Source: Notamacropus eugenii
Taxonomy: Eukaryota > Chordata > Mammalia > Diprotodontia > Macropodidae
Direction: 5' to 3'
Length of the DNA stretch: 64,000 nucleotides
NCBI RefSeq assembly: GCF_028372415.1
Contig: NC_092875.1
Location: 148,269,856 to 148,333,855, forward strand
Part shown: one piece after another, positions 11,625-23,769 of the stretch
Layout of the letters: each line of letters opens with the position of its first letter
Numbering within the stretch: the first letter of the stretch is position 1
Made by a program: the position numbers and the translations under genes
Notes under the pieces: model-generated
The model's database searches: none
Seen by the model: only the letters and a program-made list of their open reading frames with translations
What the model was told of the DNA's origin: nothing

Positions 11625-12065
11625 TTTTTTTTTTATTATTATTTTATTTGTTTTCGGTGTTCTACAATCACTTCCATATAACTTTGACTTTTTTTCCCCT
11701 CCCTGTCCCTCCTTCCCCCCTACCTCCTCCCTACTTCCCTGAGATGGCATACAGTTTTATATAGGTTCTACACATACATTCCTATTAAATACATTAGTTA
11801 TATTGCATAGAAGAATTAAAATGACTGGGAGAAATCATAAAACAAAACAAAACGTAATACAAAAGGAAATGATCTGCTACATTCTGTGATCAAATTCCAC
11901 AGTTCTTTCTCTGGATGTGGAAGGCATTTTGCCTCAAGAGACCACTGGGAATTTTTTTAAGTCCTTGCATTGCAATGAAGTTCTAAGTCTACCAGAAAAA
12001 ATCCTCGCACACTGTGGTTGTGGCTGTGTATAAAGTTGTCCTAGTTCTGCTCCTTTCTATTACTG
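11625..12065 (-). mobile_element. L1 3' end, antisense
   Basis: Pyrimidine-rich inverted 3' UTR (TTCCCTGAGATGGCATACAG) ending in GTTGTCCTAGTTCTGCTCCT, parallel to the other L1 ends in the window. Confidence 0.55.
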
Positions 12066-12734
12066 GCATTTTCCAGCCTTGCTAATAAACAGATTTTGCT
12101 TGGACTTTTGTGCCTCAGTTACTCTTTATTGTAGATTTTTACTGCAACACTATTAAAATTTATTTTTCATGAAGAAAATGGATTAATTTCTTTTTTGCCT
12201 TTTCTTCTCAGAATGGTTATATCAATAACTTAGTACACACGTATTTTGATATAATATATTTATTTTGGTTATTATATAATCTTTCATCAAAATACAGCTT
12301 TTTTGCTTTCCTGGAAAATATAGCTAAATAGTCTTTTTTCTCATCTCTAAATAACACTCCCTTTCTTTTTCTCCAGGATAACAATAATATTAATGACTAA
12401 TCACCTTGCTCAAGGTCAAACCAATTGTCCACACATTTGGGGAAGGGATAGCGGAGTTGGGGAATGCCAGCCATCATAATGGAGCTGTGAAGATCTGTGA
12501 GGAATTTTGAGACACTAGCAAATTGGGCTCCGAGGATATCACTTATTGGACTAGTTCCTCCATCAGAGTAAGACAGTTGCTTCTAAAACTCAAAAGAAAG
12601 AGGATGGAGTAGGATAGAATGGCAGGATGACTCTCTTCTAAACCATCATGATGATTTGCTTAACATGAGAGACAGCAGAGCAATTGCTACACCTTCATTT
12701 TATGGTACCAGCTACGGGCCCAGAATTCTTGGCA
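12066..12734. other. Stretch without recognised features
   Basis: AT-rich to about 12,400, then mixed. Nothing is assignable. Confidence 0.4.
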
Positions 12735-12900
12735 GCTAGAGGAGGAGTGGATAGAATTCTGGACCTGGATTCAGGAAGACCTGAGTTCAAATATGGCTTG
12801 AGACAATTACTGACTGCATGACTCTGGGCAAGTCTTCCTCAGTTTCCTCATTTATATAATAGGGATAGTAATAGCACTTATGGTTTATGAACTATCAGTC
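12735..12900 (+). mobile_element. CORE-SINE / tRNA-headed SINE copy
   Basis: GGACCTGGATTCAGGAAGAC, GACTCTGGGCAAGTCTTCCT, CCTCAGTTTCCTCATTTATA, AGGGATAGTAATAGCACTTA. Confidence 0.65.
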
Positions 12901-14819
12901 ATAATGATACTTAACTGGTCACCAAGCCAGAATTCTATGAATAAATTAAAAAGGAAGTCCTCAGGCCAACTTCTTCCTGCCAGTCTTGAGGTGTAAGGAT
13001 CATTCTCTGAGCTCTGGTTGTGTTCATGAAGCAGAGGGGGGAAGTCCTTATTCCACATAGGGTCTGGTCTCATAAGCACAAGGCCTCCTAGAGAGTCCAC
13101 TGTCTGACATGAAAACCACTTGCTGTTTGTACCTTCTTTCTTTTGGTATAGGGCCTTGTTAAGATCTCAAAAGACATCCGGTGTTTTCCTACCCTCCCTG
13201 TTCCCCACTGTGGGCATCTGAGCAGTGGGATATTGCTTACAGAGCAGAAGTGGTTGCAGTTGCTGCTGCAGCAGACTGGACAAGACAAGAGAAACCACTG
13301 AAAGGAAGAACACTATGATGGAGGCTATACAGTGGTGGCGAAATGTAAAAATAACCAATGAACAGTTCTGTTGCAAACATCCTAGTGAAATTTGAGTATT
13401 TGTTTCTCGACTGATTGGAATTATTCTTATGAATTCTTATTACTTAGCAATAAAGCATTGCCTGTACTTCCAGTGTGAGATTAAGGTGGTTTCTGCTTCC
13501 AGTTTGTACCAAAGGTACCTTCTTACCTCCCTCCCAACTCCTCTCTCCCATATTGGCAAGGTCTCCTTATAGCAGAGTCAAAATGGAATGGAAACACTGA
13601 GAGCCGAGTTCTTCTACTGAGGGAATATGGAACCTCAGAGCAATGAACCCAGGGCAAACCACGAAAGTAGGTAAAGGACAGGGATTGATTAAAGACACCA
13701 GTCCCTGTGGCCCTGCCTAGTAGTGCCTGGCTAGATCCGATGCTGGATGCATAGGATAAAAAATAGTTTTTCTCAGTTGGAATGAGGGATTAAAGGATCA
13801 TGCCTTATGGGACAAGAGAAGCCTGGGATTTTTTGCTCTCCTAGGAGAGGAGAGAGACAGGGCAGACATGCATTAGTGATGAGCTGGTGGCAAGGAAGGT
13901 TTCTGCTACCCCAGAATGAATCTAATTATAAGCAGTTGGAGCCTTATCTTATTCACTTAAAGAGTGATCTGCCTGCTTAGTATATTCTATGTGCCACGCT
14001 GTGGGAATATGGTAAAGTTATACACTCTCCACTCTCACTTCCTTGTGTTATTATTGCCTGGCAATAGGTATCTCTACCTTCTGATGTTTCTGCACTCTAC
14101 TCAAGCCTTGTTTATTTACTCTCTATACTTTCATAATGAATTTTGTAATCAGATAAAAATAAACTGGTGAGTGAGTGCTTACTACAAAGAGAGGAATATG
14201 CAAGGAAAAGAAGGTAAAATAAAGGTTGGAACTTGACACCAATTCTAATTAATTTGAATTCTCTCTTTTAAGTTTTCTTACTCACTGATCAAAGAAGCTT
14301 TAATAATTAACTGATGTATTTATAACGACAGAGGCTCTTATACTAGTGATTCAGGATCAGATCATTCCCATCAGAAATTATTAAAGAGGGTGTCATAATA
14401 ATTTAAGAATAAGACTTTTAATATATACTACCACATAAAACACTGATAATCTTCAAACTGCATGAAATCGAAAACTTTCAAAATATATAGATCTGACAGA
14501 AGAAATTAAACTCATCTGGGAAAAAGATGAGATACATGTCATGCCTGTCATCCTACGTGCTCCTAAAGTTGTCCCAAACATGCTTTCAGTAAATTTATAG
14601 AAGCTGAGGTTACATCTTGATAATCTTATTTAAAAAAAAAAAAAAGCAGTCATTTTATCTTTATACACAGTAGTCTGAAGGACATCAAATATACAAAAGT
14701 AATAGCCAGCTAGGGACCTGTCCTATATCTAACTAAATCCCATCAAAAAAGCTGAGAACATGTTAGTAGTAATAACCAACACTAGTTTGTGAAGTTCATC
14801 ATGTATAAACAAAATAAAA
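12901..14819. other. Stretch without recognised genes or repeats
   Basis: Overlapping minus-strand frames of 66-71 codons at 12,885-13,376 resemble no family. An AATAAA at 13,449-13,454 followed by a CTTCCAGTGTGAGATTAAGG region faintly recalls an LTR R-U5 end, but there is no partner copy in the window. Confidence 0.4.
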
Positions 14820-15900
14820 AAGGAAAGTTGTTCAGGTAGCAGTGCAGACCAAGGAAACAACTACAGACAGCACCGACGAACAGTTCTAACATTTAAGCAA
14901 GCTTAAAAGGCGCAGAACAACATTGGAGGGCTCAGAAGTGGGTAGCTCAGATATCTAAAGGCCACCCTGCAAGGAGAAGAAAAAAAAGGAAGGATCGGAA
15001 GTGTTAGGGTTACCTTAAGAAGCCAGAGGAGGGAAGGGCAGAGAAATAATTCTGGAGAAAAGCTCTCTGAAGGAAGAACGTACTAAAGATGAGCATTCAA
15101 AAGCTGAAATGCCAAAGGATTATAAGGACTTAGAAGTCTCTACTGAGGAGAACAAAGATCCTAGAGATAGGAAAGATGTATCCCTTTTAAAATCAAAAAG
15201 AAAACAGAAGAAGCATAAAGAGACAGGAGATAGGAGATAGGAGGTCATACCATTTGGGCTCACTATCCAAGAGTGAATAGATGGAATTGAAAACAAAAAC
15301 CCAAGAGTATTTGGCTCTGCAGAAAGCCAGTATGGCTTCTTCTTCTTCTTCTTCTTTTTTTTAATATCCTAAATAAAACCTGAGAATTTAGGGCAGATGG
15401 ACACAGACTCTGAAAAGCAACCATGCAAATACTGAAGACTGTCAGCCTCAGGAGAAGGTTAACACAATGGGACCTAGTTTGTGAGTGGATTGATTGTGAA
15501 GATTATTAGCATGGACCCCAGCCCCAGCCCCCCACCCCCACACTAGCAGGAAGCACCTCTAGGCAACCTTGGCAGTGATATCTGAAGTTGTTTATGTCGA
15601 GGAGATACAGAATGCCATGCTAGCTTTAAAACTCCAGAGGATGCTCAAGCAGCAATCAAAGCACAGGAAGAAATTAAAACGAAATATAATTGGAAATGTG
15701 AGATCCTCTCCAGTGACCACGAACAGAGAAACTGGCAGAAGATTTGCCAGGCTAAACTTAATCAACCTTGTGAAATCAAATGTGGAACAGAGAAGTTGAT
15801 CAACAAAGCTGAAAACAATTAGGTGGGGCAAGAGTCAACAAGCAAATCAACATGTTAGGTTTTCAGAATATGATTGAAAAAGTTTGAATTTTGCTTTACT
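14820..15900 (+). pseudogene. Possible Lys-rich processed pseudogene, parent not recognised
   Basis: Two frame-open islands look like former coding sequence. At about 15,065-15,240 the translation is KEERTKDEHSKAEMPKDYKD, then a Lys/Arg-rich KSKRKQKKHKETG. At about 15,650-15,820 it is [20 protein letters not shown] followed by [20 protein letters not shown] and a stop soon after. The islands are in different frames with stops between. I could not place the parent gene, and neither a poly-A tail nor flanking duplications are clear. It could instead be decayed transposon coding sequence. Confidence 0.25.
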
Positions 15901-15934
15901 TTGAGGACTTTTAAATTCACTGCATACTTTTGTG

Positions 15935-16400
15935 GTTGTAGTTGGGGTTTGTCCTACATTCTTGAAGAAGACCATGACATCAGGGAGGTGATGCCATGAC
16001 AAGCAAGTGAACTGGATTTAAATGAGGCAGGGCTATGCAAAGTGACCAGCCTCACTTTTTCCTCCAGAGCCATCTGGCTCCAGTGGCCAGATATAGATCA
16101 GGTCACTGGAAATGGCCCTGGATACAATGGCCTTTTTAAACTAAGGTCTTTAACAGATTTCAGTTTGACTAAACACCCAATCAGTCATTAAAGCTATGTA
16201 AGAAATGAGGCAGAGAATGGCCTCTTTTACCAAGTTAAAAAAATTCAATCTGGGAGGGAAAGACCCTGGGGGGTGGGGGAGGTTTGGGCCAAAACAGAAA
16301 CAATTGCCATTTACACTTATTCTGAGCCAATCAGGGTCCAAACAGAGATCAAGAAGTTCTTGGGCTGGGACTTCTTGTATGCCAATCAATAAGAGCCATA
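15935..16400 (-). mobile_element. Repeat with RTE-type 3' module (long form)
   Basis: Inverted tail TTCTTGAAGAAGACCATGAC, then AAGTGACCAGCCTCACTTTT and TCCAGAGCCATCTGGCTCCA. Beyond it the text (AGGTCTTTAACAG, then CTGGGAGGGAAAGACC) parallels 24,890-25,000, so the family extends past the SINE tail. Confidence 0.55.
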
Positions 16401-16809
16401 GTGATTTGAGGTTAAGGTTTTTTTCTTTCTTCCCTCCTTCCCTTCCCTCTGTCCACTTGGGGTATCATACCTGCCAGTACTCCACTCAAAGAAAAATCTC
16501 ACAAGATATCTTTCAGTTTACAGGCTAGATTTCTTTCTTAAGGATCTTGCCTGAAACCCAAATCATTTTGGCTCCCATTAATTGGCCGACAACTGAATAC
16601 TTTTACTATTCTTAAGAAGCCTGTTTCTTTGTATTTCCTTTTCATCCTGGTACTACAGAATTTCGTTTTAAAAGCCAACTTTTAATTGAATTATATTTAA
16701 CTACTTTGAGACTATAGATATGGATTTTCCTTTAAGAATATAGCTTTTTTCATTTAGCATTTTTGGATAATTTATGTAAATCAACTGATCAAATGGCTAA
16801 TTAACAATT

Positions 16810-17600
16810 AAATGTGTTTTAAAGGAAATAAAAGAAACTATTGATTCTAAGAGAAGGTGAGTGCATTCCAGCCGTAGGGGAAATGAATGGAGAAGAGATA
16901 GAAAGTCATATATAAGGAATAACAAATAGAATTTGTAAAGGGGAATAATGCAAATAAGCCTGGAAAAGGAGGCTGCCACTAGATTGTGAGGAGGAGGCAA
17001 ATGCCTAGTTGAGGGGTTTAGCTTGCTCCTAGAGGAAGCAGGAAGTTAATTAGATCTTGACCAGAGGAGTAACATATTCCAACCTGTGCTTTAGGAATAT
17101 CACTTTGATAGCTGTGTATTAGATGGATTTGAGGGGAAAGTGACTTGAGGCTTGGAGAACAATTCAGAAGCTATTGGTCTAGCCCAGTTAAGGGATGATG
17201 ATGAGAGTCTGAACTAGGGGAGAGAGAAGAAAGGACAGATATGAGAGATGTGAAGGTTGGATAAACTGGTTTGGTTTATCTGGTTGGATAAGGAGGGTAA
17301 GGGGGAGTGAGGAATCAAGCAGGAATCAGACTATAGACATGGATGACTGGAAAGGAGGTGGTACTTTCTGCATAGATGGAAAAATTAGGGAAAGCAGTGT
17401 GTTTGGAGGAAAATGAATGACTGTTGATTTAGAATTGTTGAATTTGGGAGGGGAAATTGTTGAGCAGGAAAATTGGTGATATTGGATCAGACCTCAGGAC
17501 AGAGACTAGGACTGGATATATAGATCTGGGAGTCATTTGCATAGAAATTATTATTGAACCTATGAATGCTTATGAAGTCCAGAGCCATGAGGATAGACAC
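16810..17600 (-). mobile_element. L2 LINE, antisense
   Basis: AACATATTCCAACCTGTGCT, TTAGGAATATCACTTTGATA, AGACTAGGACTGGATATATA, GATCTGGGAGTCATTTGCAT. These are inverted L2 ORF2 blocks in order. Confidence 0.6.
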
Positions 17601-18589
17601 ACAATAAGGAACATGAATCATGCAGCAACAGAAAATGAAAACATTGCTACAACTTTCCATCACCTTTGAGCTAGAATCCCAGCAAAGCAGCTCATTGGAA
17701 AGAGGAAAATAGTGTGACTTTTAAAAAAAGTTCAAGAGACATAATCTCTGGGTAATTAGTCATCTTATTAATAATGCTAGCATTTTAATAAAAGAGGTCA
17801 GTGGCACTCTGGAATGCCAAGAACTGTCATGGCAGTGTGTTCACAGTTTATATACCCTTGGAAAAGGGGTGTTCCTGAGGGTGGAAATCATCTGATTGGT
17901 GCTAGATTTATTCTAATGAACTTTGATTGTGTCACTTACTTCTAAATTACCCCTAGCCTCAGGCAATCTAATCAAAGAATTCATCTGAGTAGAACACTGT
18001 GGGATTAAATTCCTTGTAAGGTTGGGTGGGATCTGAACAAAGAGGAGAGTTAATTCCATGCCCTTCCAGAGGCTAAACTTTGAAATGAGGACTATAGAAA
18101 AAAAATCCAGAACTCTGAATCTCCCCAAATCATTGGTTATTAATAATCATTTCTCTCAGTAGTCAATTTCAATGTAACTGTACATTACCACCAAGCTAGC
18201 TTGGAAAGAGTGAGATAATCATACTCCCATAAACATCAAGCACCCAAACTGTTGTCCTCTTACTACTAGGACTTGATCCAATATCTGAGCCTCAGGCACT
18301 TAGTGTGTATTGATGTATCTCGCTCAGCATCAGAAATGATGAGAAAGGGATGATGATGAGAGTCAGAACTAGGGTGGTGGCCATGTAAGGAGAGAGAAGA
18401 AAGGACAGATATGAAAGATGTGAAGGTAGATTTCTAAGGTCCATTTTAGCTCTTTTAGTCTGTAAGTGCACAAACCTATTGAAAGGACCTATATAGTAAG
18501 TTCATTGGTAAGGTATGCCCCTAAATTTACCTTTTATATAAAATAGATTTTTATATCAGATTCCATTTAACTTTCATAGAATCATGAAA
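17601..18589. other. Mostly unassigned; contains a stray 82-bp L2 block
   Basis: No gene was recognised. 18,346-18,427 repeats a block of 17,191-17,257 nearly base for base and sits alone, outside any clear L2 context. Confidence 0.45.
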
Positions 18590-18720
18590 AGGCCATCTTA
18601 TCCAATCAGTATCTAGGCAAAAGTCTCCTTGGCAATATCCTTGAAAAGTGGTCAACTGATCTTCACTTAAAAGTTTCTAGAAGTAGAAGTTCTGATTTTG
18701 GATAGCTCCATGATTAGGAT
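18590..18720 (+). mobile_element. Old repeat, CR1/L3-like candidate
   Basis: AATCATGAAAAGGCCATCTT and TTCTGATTTTGGATAGCTCC correspond to the repeat at 23,770-24,060. Assignment to CR1/L3 is from memory of its pattern. Confidence 0.3.
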
Positions 18721-18935
18721 ATACTTGTGAGGTCATGGATCTTCATAAGCTTAAAGATAGAAGAGCCATTAAAGCGATCTGACTATTCAACTCCCTCATT
18801 TTATTGATACCTAGGAAAGTTAAATGATTTGCCCAATTTCAGACAGGTAGTGAGTAGCAGAGCTGGAATTTGCAGCCGACTTCTCCAATTCTAGAGACAA
18901 CACTCTTACCACTGTGCATACTGCCTCTTGGAAGG
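18721..18935 (-). mobile_element. MIR copy
   Basis: CTCCCTCATTTTATTGATAC, AAATGATTTGCCCAATTTCA, ACTCTTACCACTGTGCATAC. Inverted MIR-type SINE. Confidence 0.55.
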
Positions 18936-19746
18936 TAGACTGGATCCATAGTTAATGTTGATCACACCACCCACAAAACAGGAGTAAATTAGTCATTCTG
19001 AAACAGTTAACTTCTGTCTCCTTACCTAGTCCCTGTGTTTATTTTATAGTTAATGTTAAGCTTGCATTTCCTGCACTTGCTAATAAAATATCTCCTTTTG
19101 TGAGTCTAGATAATAAGTACAAAGCCAGAACTCTAGGGAATGTGTGTGAGGGAAACTACCAGGTGTGAGGGGATTAGTGATCATACCTTTTCCCAAGTTC
19201 ATCCCCATCCATGCCTCTTAATTATTCTAGCTCTGCTCCACCATTCAGGTAACTGAGATGTTACTGCCACCCCTAATGTCTAGGGACACTGATCTCTCTG
19301 GACTCTCTCAGGTTAGGCTGTGGATAAATTCCTTTTCCCCCTAGTTCAGAGGAGAGAAGATTAGGGTTTTGCAAAACCAATTTTATTGGATAAAAAAAGA
19401 AAATAAAACCAATTTAAAGCATAGTAATGGATGAGATAGCAGGGTACAAATAATTATCCTGAGGTAATTACACACTGTAAATAAACAATGTGTTATGTCC
19501 AAAACTGAACAGGAGGAAGAAAACATGTTGGATTACCATTGGGAGATAGTAAAATTCCCCAAGCTTCTCCCCAAAACAAAGGCTCCTCTTTTTAACACCA
19601 GGATTCTACTAGTTTTGTTGTATGTCAATGAATCATGGAACGACATAGCCTCTCGAGTACTAAAAATGAGCATCACTTATGGGCAGTGGGGAAGTGCATT
19701 TTGAGTATGAGGAGGCTGCAGAACATTATAAATAAGGAATTATGTG
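18936..19746. other. Stretch without recognised features
   Basis: No gene or repeat that I can support. Confidence 0.45.
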
Positions 19747-19908
19747 GGGGCAGCTAGGTGGTGCGGTGAAAGAGCATGAGCCCTGGACTCAGGAGGACCT
19801 GAGTTCAAATCCATCCTCAGACACTTTACATTCACTAGCTGTGTGACCTCAAGCAAGTCACTTAATCTCAATAGCCTTGCCTTCCCCTGCCCAAAACAAA
19901 AAACAAAA
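19747..19908 (+). mobile_element. tRNA-headed SINE, short form
   Basis: GGCAGCTAGGTGGTGCGGTG head, GGAGGACCTGAGTTCAAATC B-box-like part, CTAGCTGTGTGACCTCAAGC, then an A/C-rich end AAAACAAAAAACAAAA instead of an RTE tail. Confidence 0.87.
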
Positions 19909-19977
19909 TTGAGGAATTATGAACACAAACCAGGGTAAAAGATGTCATTGAATAAATGCATGGGTGGAAAAAGATGA

Positions 19978-20178
19978 CAGGCAGCATCATACAGAGGAAA
20001 GATGGCCATCTTTGGAGTTGGAAGAACTGGGTTTGCATCCTGTGTCTGGCACTTAGTACCTATGTAACTCAGGGCAAGTCATTTTACCTCTATGAACCTT
20101 AGTTTCCTCAGCTGTAAAATACATTGGACTAAATGGCCTCTAAAGTCCCTTCAGGCACTAATCTATGATCCTGTGAAG
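19978..20178 (+). mobile_element. CORE-SINE copy
   Basis: CAGGGCAAGTCATTTTACCT, CTTAGTTTCCTCAGCTGTAA, AAAGTCCCTTCAGGCACTAA. Confidence 0.65.
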
Positions 20179-20839
20179 ATGGGATGGTCACATGAGGAGA
20201 GCAAGGTATAACTGATGGAAAGTATCATCATCATCCTTCAGGATGTCAAGATGAACAAGCAAATTGGGTAAACACCTTGCAGTGAACTTATAGGAGGACA
20301 TAGACCAGAGAAGCAGAGGTTAGGTGAGCATGGGCTACTGGTAATCTGAATAGGATGAAATCACAGAAGTATTTTGTTTTGGGGAGAAGCTTAGGGAACT
20401 TTTAGTAGAGGACTGACTTGGCTAACATGATTTATGTGGTACCAGCCCCTACCTATATTTCTTGCTTTCATAGCTAGATATTGACTAGTAGTAGCCAGGG
20501 GGCTTTGGGGAAGTGTACCGTCATCCTCGGAGACCATGAATATTATAATCATCAGTGTCCTCCAGAGTCTCACTTTCTGTTAGACTTCCTCTTAAGTTCC
20601 CACTAAATTCCTGCTTCAATTCTGAGGGATGCCTTCTAGATCATGATTCATTCACAGATAACTGATGACTGCCCTCATCCTTCACCCTTGCCTCCTTCAG
20701 GGGGCGTGACTCTTCCAGATTTCTATAACTACATGCTACAGGACACAGTTGTATGAATACTTCATTTTATTTTTGGGGGCAAGTTTTAATATCAAAGGGA
20801 AGAGAACTTGTGTTTTGGAATCTAGAACTTCCTGCCAGG
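20179..20839. other. Stretch without recognised features
   Basis: Nothing assignable on either strand. Confidence 0.45.
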
Positions 20840-21062
20840 CTTATCTCAGGGAACATCTCAGACAGGAAGCCTTTCTAACTCTATCTCCTCTCACCCCAGT
20901 GGTTTGCACTCTCTTCCTTCCTCAAAGTATCTTATATTTATTTAGCTATGTAGACGTTGTAGAATGGAAGTTTATTAAAGGCTGGGATTATTCCATTTTT
21001 GTCTTTGCATTCTCAGTGCCTAGCACAGTTTCTTCTTAAACATTAGGTGCTTGAAAAATGTT
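20840..21062 (+). mobile_element. L2 3' end
   Basis: ACAGGAAGCCTTTCTAACTC, TTTTGTCTTTGCATTCTCAG, TGCCTAGCACAGTTTCTTCT and AGGTGCTTGAAAAATGTTGA follow the L2 3' order. Confidence 0.65.
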
Positions 21063-21177
21063 GAATTGAGTCTTAAGATTCTCTGGCTTCCTCCAAGAAT
21101 TAGTTCAAATCACCTGCAGGAGCCTGTCCTAGTCCCCACCAGCTGCTAGTGCCTATACCTCAGAATTCTTGCTGCTT

Positions 21178-21353
21178 GCTTCCTCCCTCTCTCCCTTCCT
21201 TCCTTCCCTTCTTTCTTTCTTTTTCTTTCTTTCTTCTTCTCTTCCCTCATTTTCTTTCTTTCCTTCCTTCCTTCCTTCCTTCCTTCCTTCCTTCCTTCCT
21301 TCCTTCCTTCCTTCCTTCCTTCCTTCCTTCCTTTCTTCCTTCCTTCCTTCCTC
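21178..21353. repeat. (CTTC)n polypyrimidine tract
   Basis: About 175 bases of almost pure C/T, the right half a regular TTCC repeat. The low-complexity frames on both strands here are artefacts. Confidence 0.97.
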
Positions 21354-21389
21354 ATGATTCTAAAAGGTCAAAGCTAGCAGATTGAGCAT

Positions 21390-21780
21390 TCTAGGGTTGG
21401 ATGTGTGGTAAGGGTGGGATGTTGATGCCAAGCAATGAAGATTCCTAGCACTTGGAACCTGCTGTGCGAGGAACAGTATGTAGGTCAATACTACTAGACT
21501 GCACAAAGGGTAAAAAGAAGTAATGTGTAAGAGTGAGATGGCTGGAAGGTGCTAGTTTGTGAAGAGTTGTAACGCTTCACAAGAGTTACTCCTGAAGGCA
21601 ATACAGAGCCACAAGCATTTGTTGAGTAAAATTGTGACAGTCACACTTGGCTTTAGGAAAACCACTTTGTGGGCTATGTGGAAGATGTATTGGAGTGTGG
21701 AGAAGATTTGATGTAGGAAGACAAATTGGGAGGCTATAGCAATAGGAATATAGTATGGTTGCATCTAGGTGCATGTACAT
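21390..21780 (-). mobile_element. L2 LINE fragment, antisense
   Basis: GTGCGAGGAACAGTATGTAG, GTGACAGTCACACTTGGCTT, TAGGAAAACCACTTTGTGGG, GGAGGCTATAGCAATAGGAA. Confidence 0.6.
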
Positions 21781-22424
21781 TTTTAATGAAAGGATAATTT
21801 ATTTTCCCTGTTGAGATGTCTCAAAATATACAAATTCTAAGTTTACCCATGATTTACTTTCTCCAAAAAAACAACTTTGGACTAAGAATAAATATAAGAC
21901 ATTTGAACTTAAAGGGTAATTTGAATGGTTCTATGGAAGTACCTGAAAACAAGGGCCAATAATAAAATTGCCCCTACACCTTAATTAGCACACTGCTCTC
22001 CCAGGTGGCATTAATACTTCATTAATATTTTACATTCACCACATGCTCAAGGACACATCTGTGGAACCATTTGCCATTATTTTTAGAGTGTATATTTCAA
22101 CATCAAAGGAAAGAGGAGACATAAAATGTAGCATGCTGGGAAAACTCAACAAAGAATCTGATCTAAAATATATTTAGTGTTCCTATTCTATTAGGAAGAC
22201 CGAGTGATTTCCTTTCCACTCATCCCCACTCCCCCCATGACAATCACTCTCAGTTCATTAAACAGCAGATAAGAAATATAATTAAGTAGATTAGCATATC
22301 AAAACCAACTTCCTTTTCCCTCCTCAGGTAAATATTTTATTTAGAAATTGCCAAGTTCTGAACAGAAATAAACAATACCTAGGCTTGTCTAAATAACAAT
22401 AATTTTTGAAATTTGCTTGTTTAT
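21781..22424. other. AT-rich stretch without recognised features
   Basis: No gene or repeat recognised. Confidence 0.45.
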
Positions 22425-23150
22425 TTTTTGAGTTTATTTTTTTTGTAAATAGTATTTTATTTTTCCAATTAAATATAAAGACAATTTTTAACATTCATTT
22501 TTATGAGATTTTGAGTTCAAAATTTTTCTTTCTTGTTCCCTTTTTCCCCTTCCTCCTCCCCAAAATGGCAAGCAGTCTGATATAGGTTATACGTAAATAA
22601 TCATGGAAACATATTTCCACATTAGTCATGTTGTGAAGGAAGAAACAGAACAAAAGAGAAAAGCCACAAGAAACAAAAAACAACAAAAAAAGTGAAAATA
22701 ATATGTTTCCGTCTGCATTCAGACCTCCTGCTGTGGGTAAGATTTTCTGTCATGAATCTTTTGGAATTGTCTTGGATCATTGTATTGCTGAGAAGAGGTA
22801 AGTCGTTCATAGTTGATCACTGCACAGTGTTACTGTATACAGTGTTCTCCTGGTTCTGCTTACTTCATTGAGCATCAGTTCATGTAAGTCCAGATTCTTG
22901 TGAAATCTGGCTCTTAATCCTTTCTTACAACACAATAGTATTCCATTACATTCATATACCACAACTTGTTCAACCATTTCCCAATTGATGGGCATCGCCT
23001 CAATTTCCAATTCTTGGACAAAAAAGCTCCTGTAAATATTTTTGTACATGTGGGTCCTTTTTCCTTTTTGATGATCTCTTTGGGATACAGACCTAGTAGA
23101 TCAAAGGTCAAAACCCACTTCTTAACATTCAATCCCAATTTCTATAATCC
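22425..23150 (-). mobile_element. L1 3' end, antisense
   Basis: Inverted 3' UTR (TTTTCCAATTAAATATAAAG) and ORF2 C-terminus. On the minus strand KWLNKLWYMNVMEYYCVVRK and, upstream, LGLYPKEIIKKEKGPTCTKI are read in one frame, matching L1 ORF2 ends of marsupials. It is 5'-truncated. Confidence 0.75.
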
Positions 23151-23305
23151 AAATTGTATGTTGCAGAAAACAACTTAATCTGGCCTTTTCATTTTTGTTT
23201 GATGGTGATTGAGAGCTCAGATTGTGCATTATGAAGCCTGAGAAGCAAGGCCTGTGGCCTTGCAAAATCACGTGGGAAAGAAGACAGGTTTAGGTGGTCT
23301 TGGGT

Positions 23306-23364
23306 CTGGTAAGGAGTACCTTTTGTCACACACAGTATGTGTGACAAAAGGTACTCTTCACCAG
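23306..23364. repeat. Near-perfect 27-bp inverted repeat (hairpin)
   Basis: Left arm 23,306-23,332 and right arm 23,338-23,364 are reverse complements over 27 bases with two differences. The inner 19 bases (GAGTACCTTTTGTCACACA) are perfect, and the loop is five bases. No similarity to a MITE end was recognised. Confidence 0.95.
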
Positions 23365-23543
23365 AAAGTGATTGTAAAGGTAATGGCTCCTTCCAGGTTG
23401 TGAATGAAAGGGGTGTATATTAAAATGTAAATGCAGAATACTTAGGATCATAAAGGCTGTTACAGAATTTGAGAAGGACTCCATAGTACTGACTGTTTGT
23501 ATTAGGGAGGAATATTGGTGAATTTTTGAATAAGGGAGATTAG

Positions 23544-23605
<62 letters not shown>
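23544..23605. repeat. (CTAT)n microsatellite
   Basis: About 15 uninterrupted tetranucleotide units. Confidence 0.97.
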
Positions 23606-23769
23606 ACTGTACTGAATTAAATGGTATTCAAGTGGCCTGCTGTTTCTAGGATGAGTAGTGATATGAAAATATGATGGGTACTTTCAGAGAATTAAAAAGC
23701 AGACAAAAAAGAGTGAATCCAAGATGTGACTCAAAATGGCAGGACCAAGGCCAGTGCTCCCTAGAATAA

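Noticed and set aside
13100-13510. Solo LTR suggested by an AATAAA and following text
   Set aside because: No TG/CA ends, no duplication and no partner copy could be shown.
19747-19908. Functional tRNA gene
   Set aside because: The tRNA-like head belongs to a SINE: no intact cloverleaf, an A-rich end, and many copies in the window.
21146-21385. Lys/Arg-Glu-Gly and Ser-Phe-Leu-Pro repeat proteins
   Set aside because: Translations of the TTCC tract on both strands.
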